This document shows, one piece after another, positions 1-7,795 of a stretch of DNA of 64,000 nt (its first letter is position 1; the number at the start of each line of letters is the position of its first letter). The position numbers were made by a program, and so were the translations under genes. The notes beneath the pieces are model-generated. The model was not told where the DNA came from. It made no database searches and saw only the letters and a program-made list of their open reading frames with translations. Source of the DNA: Pseudomonadota bacterium (GTDB lineage: Bacteria > Pseudomonadota > Alphaproteobacteria > Sphingomonadales > Sphingomonadaceae); contig JAIUPN010000017.1 of NCBI GenBank assembly GCA_020160755.1, positions 1-64,000 of the forward strand. The letters are read 5' to 3'.

Positions 1-160
1 TGATAGGTTTCGTATTCGTCATGGGCTGCCATCGGGCAATCATACAACATTCGCACACGATGTCAGCTCACCACCCCGTTTTCGCCATTCGCTCCCGATC
101 CGGATGCGATGGCGGCAATCGACCAATTGCGGACGTCGGTCATAGCCTCTACCGGGGCAT

Positions 161-433
161 ATGCTTGGGATTGAAGCTCTTCTGATTATTGGTTTCGTGG
201 TTGGATTTTTTGTCGGCCTCGTAATGCCAAGTCACAAGGTAGGATGTATCGCCTTGTTGCCGGTGCCAATCATCATGATTGCATACATAAGCCAGTGGCA
301 GAGCCAACACCCTGAAAATCTGCGTTCCACAAGTGCGCTAGATTTTATCTTCGGCCCCCTCTGGCCATCGGCAGGAGCCATCGCAGGTTTCTACCTCGGC
401 AGGCTTGTGCGCACGAGATATTTTGGGCTTTAG
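161..433 (+). CDS. Small membrane protein, unknown function
   Basis: A 90-residue protein with three hydrophobic stretches (about residues 4-22, 28-44 and 62-82) and a basic C-terminus, as expected for a small inner-membrane protein. It has no recognisable family motif. The ATG follows a GGGG stretch that could serve as a weak ribosome site. It is convergent with the minus-strand operon ending at 485. Upstream, bases 1-160 hold no gene I can support; one plus frame is open from base 7 to a stop at 178 but has no credible start, so it may be the end of a decayed gene. Confidence 0.6.
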   Translation: MLGIEALLIIGFVVGFFVGLVMPSHKVGCIALLPVPIIMIAYISQWQSQHPENLRSTSALDFIFGPLWPSAGAIAGFYLGRLVRTRYFGL

Positions 434-484
434 AGCGTCCGCTTCCCACCCCAAAGCCGACACTGACCCCATCCGCAAATTCGG

Positions 485-1000
485 TCAGGGCAACTCCGCC
501 GCTATCGCCGCCAGCGCATTCTCCAGCCGCGCATCGCCTTCGCCCTCGACCCACGCCCATTTGAGCCCCCGCCGGTCGAGCTCGCCGATCGCGACCTCCA
601 TGAACTGCATCCGTGCGAGTTCGCTACCGAACAGGCGCGTGCCGTCCTCCTGCCAGGGCAGGTCCATCGCTGGGACGAGATACAGATCGGCGACCTCATC
701 CCACAGGTCGATTTCGGGCAGACGGCGGCCGAGCAGCATGATCGCCCACGCCTGTGTCATCAGCGGATCGGTGTCGGAAATCAGCCAGTCGGGCCGTTGT
801 GCGAGCGCGATCCGCGTTGCCGCGCGGTGGCCGTCGAAGATCGCGAGCAGGTCGACCTCGTCGAGGTCGGTGCCGTTAGCTTCGGCATAGGTGCGGCCAT
901 ATTCGGGTACGACGAGCCCGCCGAGCCGGAGCGCGATCCGCGGCGCGAGCGTCGACTTGCCGGTGCTTTCGGCGCCGTGGAGACAGATGTGCCGCGTCAT
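485..1000 (-). CDS. NadR-like ATP-binding kinase (probable ribosylnicotinamide kinase)
   Basis: A 171-residue P-loop protein starting MTRHICLHGAESTGKST, where GAESTGKS is the Walker A motif. It corresponds to the C-terminal kinase part of NadR and lacks the nucleotidyltransferase and helix-turn-helix parts. That domain phosphorylates nicotinamide riboside to NMN in the cytoplasm. The start at 1000 was chosen because the ATG overlaps the stop of pnuC (ATGA) and the P-loop follows at once; the frame is open further upstream but that part reads as a shadow of pnuC and crtB. Pairing with pnuC supports NAD salvage. Substrate specificity is inferred from family and context. Confidence 0.85.
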   Translation of the reverse strand: MTRHICLHGAESTGKSTLAPRIALRLGGLVVPEYGRTYAEANGTDLDEVDLLAIFDGHRAATRIALAQRPDWLISDTDPLMTQAWAIMLLGRRLPEIDLWDEVADLYLVPAMDLPWQEDGTRLFGSELARMQFMEVAIGELDRRGLKWAWVEGEGDARLENALAAIAAELP

Positions 1001-1566
1001 GGCGCCATCCTGCCCGTCGCGGCGGCGCGGCGCCACTGGATCAGCCCGTCGATCGACAGACCGAGCAGCACGACATAGACGGCGCTGGTCGCATAGAGGC
1101 CGCGCGATGCGAACAGCGGGATCGCGATCAGGTCGACGAGGATCCAGAGAAACCAGCTTTCGACCCGGCGGCGCGCGAGCAGCCATTGCGCGGTGATGCT
1201 GAGCATCGCGATCGCGCCGTCGATCCACGGCGCCGCGGCATCGGTGGTGCGGTCCATCGCAAAACTCCAGCACGCCCAGGCGGCGATCGTCGCCGCCGCC
1301 CAGCCGCGACGCGCCCGATCGGTCATCCAGCGCACCGGAACCCCACTGTCGTCGCGCGCGCGCACCCACGCCGCCCAGCCATAAAGGTTGAGCGCGAAGA
1401 AAAAGCCCTGGAGCAGCATGTCGCTGTAGAGCTTCGCCTCGAAGAAGACGAAGGCGTAGAGTGTCACGGCGACGAGCGCGAAGGGATAGTTCCACACGCT
1501 GCGCAGCGCGACGAGCGCGACATTGGCGAGCACGAAGGCCGCGGCGATCCATTCGAGATGGCTCAT
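997..1566 (-). CDS. pnuC: Nicotinamide riboside transporter PnuC
   Basis: A 189-residue polytopic membrane protein with the PnuC pattern: a WNYP motif near residue 25, and late in the protein ESWFLWILVDLIAIPL, whose Trp/Asp residues are typical of substrate binding in PnuC. PnuC allows facilitated diffusion of nicotinamide riboside, which is trapped when phosphorylated by the downstream kinase. The ATG at 1566 overlaps the crtB stop (ATGA) and the stop overlaps the kinase start, so the genes are translationally coupled. A longer frame upstream adds 47 residues that are the crtB C-terminus read out of frame. Confidence 0.9.
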   Translation of the reverse strand: MSHLEWIAAAFVLANVALVALRSVWNYPFALVAVTLYAFVFFEAKLYSDMLLQGFFFALNLYGWAAWVRARDDSGVPVRWMTDRARRGWAAATIAAWACWSFAMDRTTDAAAPWIDGAIAMLSITAQWLLARRRVESWFLWILVDLIAIPLFASRGLYATSAVYVVLLGLSIDGLIQWRRAAATGRMAP

Positions 1567-2522
1567 GCGGCCGCACCACAACGCGGGCGCGTCCAGAGGC
1601 CGTCGCGGCTGATCCGCCGCTGCGGCGGGCGGCGCAGCACCGACCAGCCCGCACGCGCGACCCAGCCAAGCTTGGCACCCAGGGAACTCGATGCGCGGTG
1701 GTCCCACGCATGGTCGCCGCGCGCCCGCACCTCGCGCGCGATGTCGCCGTAAATGCCCGCGGCGGCCAGCACCGCCCAGCGGCTGCGCGGGGGCAGCTTG
1801 CGCGCGCCCCAGCGCGCCGACGCCTCATATTCCTCCGCCATTTCGGCAAGCCATTTCGCCATCACGGCAAGACGCGGGCGGAAGGCGGGGTGCATATGCT
1901 GCCCCGGCGGAATGTCGAGTTCGACCATCCATTCGACGGGCAGGTAGCAGCGGTCGGCGGCGGCATCCTCGGCGACGTCGCGTGCGATATTCGCAAGCTG
2001 AAAGGCGATGCCAAGGTCCGAGGCGCGGTCGAGTGTCGTTTCATCGGCCGCGTCGATGCCCATCACGAGCGCCATTGCGACCCCGACCGCGCCTGCAACA
2101 TGATAGGAATAGCGGAGCAGGTCGTCCTCACTGCGCGGGCGCCAGTCCTGCGCGTCGAGTTCGAACCCTGCGATGATGTCGTCGATCACCGCGCGCGGTA
2201 TCGCAATCTCGGTGAGCAGGAAGCCAAGCGCGTCGAAGGCCATCTCGCCGGTCGGTTCGCCGGCAAAGGCCCGGTCGGTCTGCACGCGGATATGCGCGAC
2301 CGCGGCGACCGGATCCTGCCCCGGCTTCATCGCGCCGCCATGGTCCTGTCCGTCGGTCAGGTCGTCGGCGGCGCGGCACCAGGCATAGAGCAGCCAGACA
2401 CGCTCGCGCGTTTCACGGTCGAAGAGCTGGCTTGCCAGTGCGAAGCTTTTCGATCCGCGCGCGATGCTGTCGTGCGCGAAACCGTGGAGGGCATGTGCGT
2501 CATAGGCCCCCGCCGCGATCAT
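1563..2522 (-). CDS. crtB: Phytoene synthase CrtB
   Basis: A 319-residue squalene/phytoene synthase family protein. Both aspartate-rich motifs are visible: the first around residue 51 in CRAADDLTDG and the second near residue 180 in ANIARDVAEDA. They bind diphosphate through Mg2+ for condensation of two GGPP into phytoene, the first committed carotenoid step. The start overlaps the stop of the LOG-family gene by one base (TAATG). The basic, Trp-rich C-terminal 60 residues are less conserved. It lies in one operon with crtI and crtY. Confidence 0.93.
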   Translation of the reverse strand: MIAAGAYDAHALHGFAHDSIARGSKSFALASQLFDRETRERVWLLYAWCRAADDLTDGQDHGGAMKPGQDPVAAVAHIRVQTDRAFAGEPTGEMAFDALGFLLTEIAIPRAVIDDIIAGFELDAQDWRPRSEDDLLRYSYHVAGAVGVAMALVMGIDAADETTLDRASDLGIAFQLANIARDVAEDAAADRCYLPVEWMVELDIPPGQHMHPAFRPRLAVMAKWLAEMAEEYEASARWGARKLPPRSRWAVLAAAGIYGDIAREVRARGDHAWDHRASSSLGAKLGWVARAGWSVLRRPPQRRISRDGLWTRPRCGAAA

Positions 2523-3106
2523 TACAGATTTTCGGCCTTCATCGCGAAGATCGTCTTGTGTGGTTCGTAAGCCGCCATCTTGTCGAGCAGGTCGTCGAGC
2601 CCCGCATCGACGATCATGATGCCCGCGTGCGCGGGGCGGATGAAGCCGACCTCGACCATATGGCGGTTGAACGCGATCAGGTCGTTATAGAAACCCGCGG
2701 CGTTGAGCAGCCCGACAGGCTTGGCATGATAGCCGAGCTGCGCCCAGCTGATCGCTTCCCACAATTCGTCCATCGTGCCGACGCCGCCGGGGATGGTGAG
2801 GAAGCCGTCGGAGAGGTCGGTGAACATCTTCTTGCGTTCGTGCATCCCCGAAACGACGTGCAGCTCGGTGCAGCCGCGGTGCGCGACCTCGGCACCGACG
2901 AGCGCGTCGGGGATGATCCCGATCACTTCGCCGCCGGCTTCCAATGCGCTGTCGGCGACCGCGCCCATCAGCCCGAGCCGGCCGCCGCCATAGACGACGC
3001 CGATGCCGCGCTCGGCCAATGTGCGGCCGACGTGGCGCGCGGTTTCGATATAGATCGGATCTTCGGGGGTCGCGGACCCGCAATAGACGGCAAGGCGTTT
3101 CATCAT
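2522..3106 (-). CDS. LOG family protein (nucleoside 5'-monophosphate phosphoribohydrolase type)
   Basis: A 194-residue protein of the LOG/TIGR00730 family. The signature PGGVGTMDELWE and an upstream GGGRLGLMG are both present. Characterised members cleave the ribose-base bond of cytokinin riboside 5'-monophosphates or of AMP; the physiological substrate in this bacterium cannot be told from sequence. The start at 3106 (MMKRL) overlaps the crtI stop as ATGA. It sits between crtI and crtB in a carotenoid operon, which is odd for an enzyme with no pathway link; it may simply share expression. Confidence 0.88.
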   Translation of the reverse strand: MMKRLAVYCGSATPEDPIYIETARHVGRTLAERGIGVVYGGGRLGLMGAVADSALEAGGEVIGIIPDALVGAEVAHRGCTELHVVSGMHERKKMFTDLSDGFLTIPGGVGTMDELWEAISWAQLGYHAKPVGLLNAAGFYNDLIAFNRHMVEVGFIRPAHAGIMIVDAGLDDLLDKMAAYEPHKTIFAMKAENL

Positions 3107-4581
3107 TTTTCCAACATCAGACTGGCGGTCGCCTTGGCACTGCCGACGACCCCCGGGATACCCGCGCCCGGATGCGTCCCCGCGCCGACGAAGTAAAGGT
3201 TGGAAATCACATCGTCGCGGTTGTGCGCGCGGAACCACGCGCTTTGCCAGAGGACGGGCTCAAGACTGAAAGCGCTGCCGAGATGCGCCGACAGGTCGCG
3301 GCCGAAATCGGCGGGGGTGTAGTGGAATCGTGTGACGAGATTGGCCCGGAGGCCGGGGGCGACGCGGCGTTCGACTTCCTCGAGGATCGCATCGGCGAAG
3401 CGTTCGCCGAATTCGCCGTCCCAGTCGGCCTTGGCCTTGCCCAGATGCGCGACGGGGGCGAGCGCATAGAAGGTCGAGTGCCCCGACGGTGCCATGCCGG
3501 GATCGGTGACGCTGGGGTGGTGAAGATAGAGCGAGAAATCGCCCGGCACGACGCCGTTCCTGTAGATGTCGTCGAGCAGCCCCTTGTAACGCGGGCCGAA
3601 CAGGATGCTGTGGTGCGCAACTTCGGGATAGGTGCCCTTCACCCCGAAATGGACGACGAACAGCGACGGCGACCAGCGTTTGCGCGACAGGCTGCGCGCG
3701 GCGTTCGCACCTCTCGGGTGCCCGGCGAGCAAATCCCGGTAACTGTGCATCAGGTCGCCGTTACACGCGACCATGTCGGCATCGCCGCACCAGCCGCTGC
3801 GCGTCGTCACGCCCGTGGCCCGGTCGGCGGTGGTTTCGATGCGCGTCACAGGATCGCCGAACCGCAGCGTGCCGCCCAGCCGCTCGAACAATCGCACCAT
3901 CCCCGACACCAGCGCATTGGTGCCGCCGCGCGCGAACCAGACGCCGCCCTGTTTCTCGATCGTGTGGATCAGCGCGTAAATCGCGCTCGTCGTCATCGGG
4001 TTGCCGCCGACGAGCAATGTGTGGAACGACAGCGCCTGCCGCAGCCGCTCGTCCTTCACATAGGAAGACACGATCGAATAGACGCTGCGCCAGGCGCGAT
4101 ATTTCATCAGCGCCGGCGCCGCCCGGATCATCGACGCGAAGTCGAGAAAGGCGACCGCGCCGAGCTTGACATAGCCCTGTTCATGGACGCCCTTCGAATA
4201 AGTGAGGAAGCGGTCGTAACCCTCGACGTCGGCGGGGTGGAGCTTGGCGATTTCGGCGCGGAGCGCGGCTTCGTCGTTCGAATAATCGAAGCTGGTGCCG
4301 TCGGGCCAGTCGAGCCGGTAAAAGGGCATGACCGGCGCCAGCTCGACGTCCGCAGCCATGTCCTGCCCGGTCAGCCCCCAAAGTTCCTGCAGACACGGCG
4401 GATCGGTGATCACGGTCGGCCCCGCGTCAAAGGTGAAGCCATCCTTGACCCAATGATAGGCACGTCCGCCGGGCTTGTCGCGCGCCTCGACGATCGTCGT
4501 TGCAACCCCCGCCGACTGGAGCCGGATCGCGAGCGCGAGTCCGCCGAAGCCCGCGCCGATAACGATGGCGCGGCGCGTCAC
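3103..4581 (-). CDS. crtI: Phytoene desaturase CrtI
   Basis: A 492-residue FAD-dependent desaturase converting phytoene to lycopene (usually four desaturations in bacteria). The N-terminus holds the dinucleotide-binding motif GAGFGGLALA, and the C-terminus has the carotenoid-desaturase signature FVGAGTHPGAGIPGV. The start is a GTG at 4581 overlapping the crtY stop (GTGA) directly before MTRRAIVIGAG; upstream in the same frame lies only a crtY shadow. Length fits CrtI. It is second in the operon, after crtY. Confidence 0.94.
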   Translation of the reverse strand: MTRRAIVIGAGFGGLALAIRLQSAGVATTIVEARDKPGGRAYHWVKDGFTFDAGPTVITDPPCLQELWGLTGQDMAADVELAPVMPFYRLDWPDGTSFDYSNDEAALRAEIAKLHPADVEGYDRFLTYSKGVHEQGYVKLGAVAFLDFASMIRAAPALMKYRAWRSVYSIVSSYVKDERLRQALSFHTLLVGGNPMTTSAIYALIHTIEKQGGVWFARGGTNALVSGMVRLFERLGGTLRFGDPVTRIETTADRATGVTTRSGWCGDADMVACNGDLMHSYRDLLAGHPRGANAARSLSRKRWSPSLFVVHFGVKGTYPEVAHHSILFGPRYKGLLDDIYRNGVVPGDFSLYLHHPSVTDPGMAPSGHSTFYALAPVAHLGKAKADWDGEFGERFADAILEEVERRVAPGLRANLVTRFHYTPADFGRDLSAHLGSAFSLEPVLWQSAWFRAHNRDDVISNLYFVGAGTHPGAGIPGVVGSAKATASLMLEK

Positions 4582-5735
4582 AACCAGTCGCGTTTCGCCA
4601 GCGCGGCGATCGCACGGCCGATGGGTACCGGGGGCTTGCCCGACAGGAGCCGCAGCTTGTCGGCGGTGGTCGAGCCGCCGGCATAGAAGCGCGCGATCAG
4701 GCGCGGCGACAGGCGGTAGAAGCGCTCGAAGGTGCGATATCGCGCATCGGGTTCGGCAGCGCGGAACAGCATCGCACCGAGCATCCGGTAGAAACGCTGG
4801 CGCCGCCAGGAGGCCCGGGCGCGGTCGCGCAGCACTTCGGCGAAAGCGCTGCGGTCGACAAGGGAGGGCAGCGCAGCGGCGGTGCGCACGGCGTGCGCCA
4901 GTGAATAGCCGGTGGTGGCGTGAAACATCCCCGCGCGGACGCCGATCCGCGCTGTCCGGTCGGATGCCGGCCACAGCCGGTCGAAATCGCCCGCGATCAC
5001 CACCGGGAGCACGCCGCTTTCCTCGCGCGTCGTGGCGGCGATGTCCCAGCCGTGCGCGGCGGCATAAGCCGCGATGCGTTCGCGGATCAGCGAAGCATCG
5101 AGGTCGGGATCGTCGCTGTAATAAGTGTCCTCGACGAACAGCGTCTCGGCATCGAAGGGCAGCAGATAGACGAAGCGATAGCCGTCCTGCTGCTCGACCG
5201 TCGCGTCCATCACGACCGGATGTTCGACGCCATGCCCGCCGGTCACGGTCAGCGCCTGCCCGACGAACTTCTGCCAGCCGCAGTCGAGCGTCGGAAACTT
5301 GCCCGCGCCGCGCGCATCGATCACGCGCTTCGCCGAAAGCCGTCCGCCGCGCGCCAGCAGCAGATGGTCGGGCGCGACATGCTTCGCCTTGTCGGCGATG
5401 ACATGGTCTTCGGGCAGCGCCGCCGCGACCGCCTCGGCCAGCGCCTCGCCGGTGATGCTCTTGTAGCCCATCCGCAGGGTGCGCTGATGCGCGGGGAAGG
5501 CCACGTCGTAGCGCGGCCAGTGATGGCGGACGAGCGGCGCGACGAGCCAGCGATCCGCTTTCGCGATATCGCTGTCGAAGAAGGACCAGACATGGTTGCC
5601 GCCGACCGGCCCCGGTTCGACCAGCCGGATGTCGAGGTCGGGCCGCTGCCGCGCCAGCGCGAGCGCCGCGAGCCCGCCGGCCAGCCCGCCGCCGACGATC
5701 GCGATATCGCATTTATCGATGCTTTGCCCCGCCAT
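4578..5735 (-). CDS. crtY: Lycopene beta-cyclase CrtY
   Basis: A 385-residue FAD-binding lycopene cyclase. It shows the Rossmann motif IVGGGLAGG near the N-terminus and NHVWSFFD around residue 47, a stretch conserved in bacterial CrtY. It cyclises the psi-ends of lycopene to beta-rings, giving beta-carotene. It is the first gene of the minus-strand operon and so is probably transcribed from the 73-base gap it shares with the divergent hydroxylase gene. Start ATG at 5735. Confidence 0.93.
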   Translation of the reverse strand: MAGQSIDKCDIAIVGGGLAGGLAALALARQRPDLDIRLVEPGPVGGNHVWSFFDSDIAKADRWLVAPLVRHHWPRYDVAFPAHQRTLRMGYKSITGEALAEAVAAALPEDHVIADKAKHVAPDHLLLARGGRLSAKRVIDARGAGKFPTLDCGWQKFVGQALTVTGGHGVEHPVVMDATVEQQDGYRFVYLLPFDAETLFVEDTYYSDDPDLDASLIRERIAAYAAAHGWDIAATTREESGVLPVVIAGDFDRLWPASDRTARIGVRAGMFHATTGYSLAHAVRTAAALPSLVDRSAFAEVLRDRARASWRRQRFYRMLGAMLFRAAEPDARYRTFERFYRLSPRLIARFYAGGSTTADKLRLLSGKPPVPIGRAIAALAKRDWL

Positions 5736-5808
5736 CCCCCTGCCCTAGCCCGCCTGCCGCCCCGGCGAAAGCCATTGCAACGCCGCGCCGAGCGACTAGC
5801 CTTGCGCG
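5736..5808. promoter_or_regulatory. Divergent intergenic region between crtY and the His-box hydroxylase gene
   Basis: Only 73 bases separate the start codons of two divergent genes, so promoters for the carotenoid operon and the hydroxylase/DUF2141 pair must lie or overlap here. The stretch is GC-rich; I see no clear -35/-10 pair or strong dyad. Confidence 0.5.
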
Positions 5809-6567
5809 ATGACCGGCTGGGCGATCCTGTTCTCCGCGCTCGCGATGACCGCAATCGTCGGGGTGCGTTACCTGATCACCAGCGGCGCCTTCGCCTTTGC
5901 GACGCGGTTGAAGCACCCCGGCCTCTATCGCGGCCTCGAACCCCAGATGAAGCGTGAGATCGGCTGGAGCCTTGCGAGCGCTGCCATCTATGGCATTCCG
6001 GCCGGCATCGTCGCGTGGGGATGGCAGGCGCAAGACTGGACGCGCATCTACACCGATGTCGATATCTTTCCCCTTTGGTATCTGCCGGTCAGCCTTTGCG
6101 CTTACCTCCTCCTCCACGACACATGGTTCTACTGGACGCACCGCTGGATGCACCGCCCACGCCTGTTCCGCCTCGCGCACAGCGTGCATCACGACAGCCG
6201 CCCGCCGACGGCCTGGGCGGCGATGAGCTTCCATCCGGTCGAGGCGGTTACCGGCGCGGTCGTCATTCCGGTGCTGGTCTTCCTCATCCCGATCCATGTC
6301 GCGATGCTCGGCCTCGTGCTTGCGATCATGACCGTGATGGGCGTCGGCAATCATATGGGGTGGGAGATGTTCCCGCGCGCGCTGGTGCATGGACGCATCG
6401 GGCGATGGCTGATAACCGCGACGCATCACGAGCAGCATCACGCCGCTTACCGGGGGAATTATGGGCTCTATTTCCGCTTCTGGGACAAGGCGTGCGGCAC
6501 CGATATCGGGCTTGGCGATTTTGCTGCTGCTCACCGCCGCCGCGAGCGCACCGCCGCCGACGGTTGA
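5809..6567 (+). CDS. Sterol desaturase / fatty acid hydroxylase family membrane di-iron protein
   Basis: A 252-residue membrane protein with the full histidine-box set of the di-iron hydroxylase superfamily: HDTWFYWTHRWMH (about residue 104), HSVHHDS (about 125) and HHEQHH (about 206). Several hydrophobic helices flank the boxes. It is longer than typical CrtZ beta-carotene hydroxylases (about 170 residues), so a carotenoid substrate is only suggested by its position opposite crtY; lipid or sterol-like substrates are equally possible. Its 3' end overlaps the start of the next gene by about 107 bases. Confidence 0.82.
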   Translation: MTGWAILFSALAMTAIVGVRYLITSGAFAFATRLKHPGLYRGLEPQMKREIGWSLASAAIYGIPAGIVAWGWQAQDWTRIYTDVDIFPLWYLPVSLCAYLLLHDTWFYWTHRWMHRPRLFRLAHSVHHDSRPPTAWAAMSFHPVEAVTGAVVIPVLVFLIPIHVAMLGLVLAIMTVMGVGNHMGWEMFPRALVHGRIGRWLITATHHEQHHAAYRGNYGLYFRFWDKACGTDIGLGDFAAAHRRRERTAADG

Positions 6568-6922
6568 AGTCAGCGTCACCGGGCTGCGCAATGCGAAGGG
6601 GCAGCTCCTCGTGTGTCTCACGACCAATCCCAAGGCCTTTCCCGATTGCAGCAAGGACAAGGGATCGGTTCGCTTGGCGGTAAAGGCCGCCGACGCGGGC
6701 GATTTTTTCGTCCATGCCCCCGCAACAGGCACCTATGCGATCGCGGTGGTCCACGACGAGAACAGCAACAACAAGATGGATACGGCGATCTTCCTGCCCA
6801 AGGAAGGCTTCGGCTTTTCGCGCAACCCGACCATCACCGTCGGCCCGCCGAGCTTCAAATCGGCGAGCTTTGTCGTCGCGGGCGACATGCGCCAGTCGAT
6901 CAGGATGAAATATATGCTCTGA
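6461..6922 (+). CDS. Exported DUF2141 family protein
   Basis: A 153-residue protein with a signal peptide (basic residues, then AILLLLTAAASA with likely cleavage after ASA near residue 29) followed by a beta-rich domain of the DUF2141 type, including VVHDENSNNKMDT and FGFSRNP. Function is unknown; probably periplasmic. The only in-frame ATG that keeps the signal peptide lies inside the upstream hydroxylase gene in another frame, giving an unusually long overlap. I accept it because the signal peptide is complete. Confidence 0.75.
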   Translation: MGSISASGTRRAAPISGLAILLLLTAAASAPPPTVEVSVTGLRNAKGQLLVCLTTNPKAFPDCSKDKGSVRLAVKAADAGDFFVHAPATGTYAIAVVHDENSNNKMDTAIFLPKEGFGFSRNPTITVGPPSFKSASFVVAGDMRQSIRMKYML

Positions 6923-6929
6923 TCGCGGC

Positions 6930-7682
6930 CTAGCCGCCCGCCATCGCGAAACAGGCGGCGCGCCGCGGTTCGGTAATCGCTTTGGGCAGCGCGTCGAAGG
7001 CTTCGGGATTGAACAGCCCGACCTGGTCGTTCAGCTCCATATCCGCAGCTTCGCCCGTGTCGCGATCGGCATAGTGACGTTTTTCGATACGCTCACGGAT
7101 CGCTTCGAGCCTGCGCTGGTCCGGGCTGGCCAGTTCGGCGCGGTCGGCGAGGATGTTGACGATCGCATAGCATTGCGCGGCGTTCGGCCCGGCGATCGGG
7201 GTCAGTAGCTGCGCTGTGCCGCGCGACAGATCGATGCTGTCGAACAGCGCGCGACAGCGGCCGGTATCCTGCGTCATCGCGGCCGAACGCTGGGCCTCGC
7301 TGCGCTCCTGATTCTGCCAGGACATGGCTTCGAAATCGGCGTTGTAAATCGCGTTCACCCCCGCTTCGCTATAGCCATTCTCGACCATGATCGCCTCGGT
7401 CAGCCGCGCCGCGAGCATGTCGGCCTTCGCGGTGGTCAGACCAAGGCTGTCCTTGCGAAGACCACCGCCGACGTCTTCCAGCACCTGATCGGCGAGCGTC
7501 ACGCAGCGCACCTCGCGGCGGCGCGTGTCGGGCAATGCTTCGAGCCAGCCCGGCGCCTGCATCGCATAGCCGGCGGCCCCGGTGTCCGTATCGGCCACCG
7601 CCGCCTCGGCGGCGTCGGCCGCCGGATCCGTCACCATGTCCGAATAGCTGCCCGCGAGCAGCATCGCCATCGCCCACCACAT
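6930..7682 (-). CDS. Hypothetical protein with N-terminal hydrophobic segment
   Basis: About 250 residues if started at MWWAMAMLLAGS, which resembles a short signal or anchor sequence. The frame opens 29 codons earlier (to 7769), but that extension is basic and lacks this logic. The rest is acidic, largely helical and contains three Cys residues (near VRCVTL, GRCRALF and AAQCYAIV) plus a C-terminal AACFAMAGG. I recognise no family. It is convergent with the DUF2141 gene, ending 8 bases past it, and divergent from lnt. Confidence 0.65.
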   Translation of the reverse strand: MWWAMAMLLAGSYSDMVTDPAADAAEAAVADTDTGAAGYAMQAPGWLEALPDTRRREVRCVTLADQVLEDVGGGLRKDSLGLTTAKADMLAARLTEAIMVENGYSEAGVNAIYNADFEAMSWQNQERSEAQRSAAMTQDTGRCRALFDSIDLSRGTAQLLTPIAGPNAAQCYAIVNILADRAELASPDQRRLEAIRERIEKRHYADRDTGEAADMELNDQVGLFNPEAFDALPKAITEPRRAACFAMAGG

Positions 7683-7795
7683 ACGCGTCTCCCGCCCATG
7701 TCCTGCCCTGCGCGACCGGCGCGGAAATTGGACAAAGACGCAGGATTTGGCAAGCGCCATTGTCGGCATGACGGTGCCCGGCTAAAGCAGCGCGC

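Noticed and set aside
485..1849. A 454-residue reading covering the kinase, pnuC and crtB regions
   Set aside because: Only the last 171 residues match a real protein (NadR-like kinase); the rest is the GC-rich shadow of pnuC and crtB in another frame.
2944..4686. A 580-residue plus-strand frame across crtI and its neighbours
   Set aside because: Arg/Gly-rich shadow with no motif, opposite crtI; the minus-strand frame has full family signatures.
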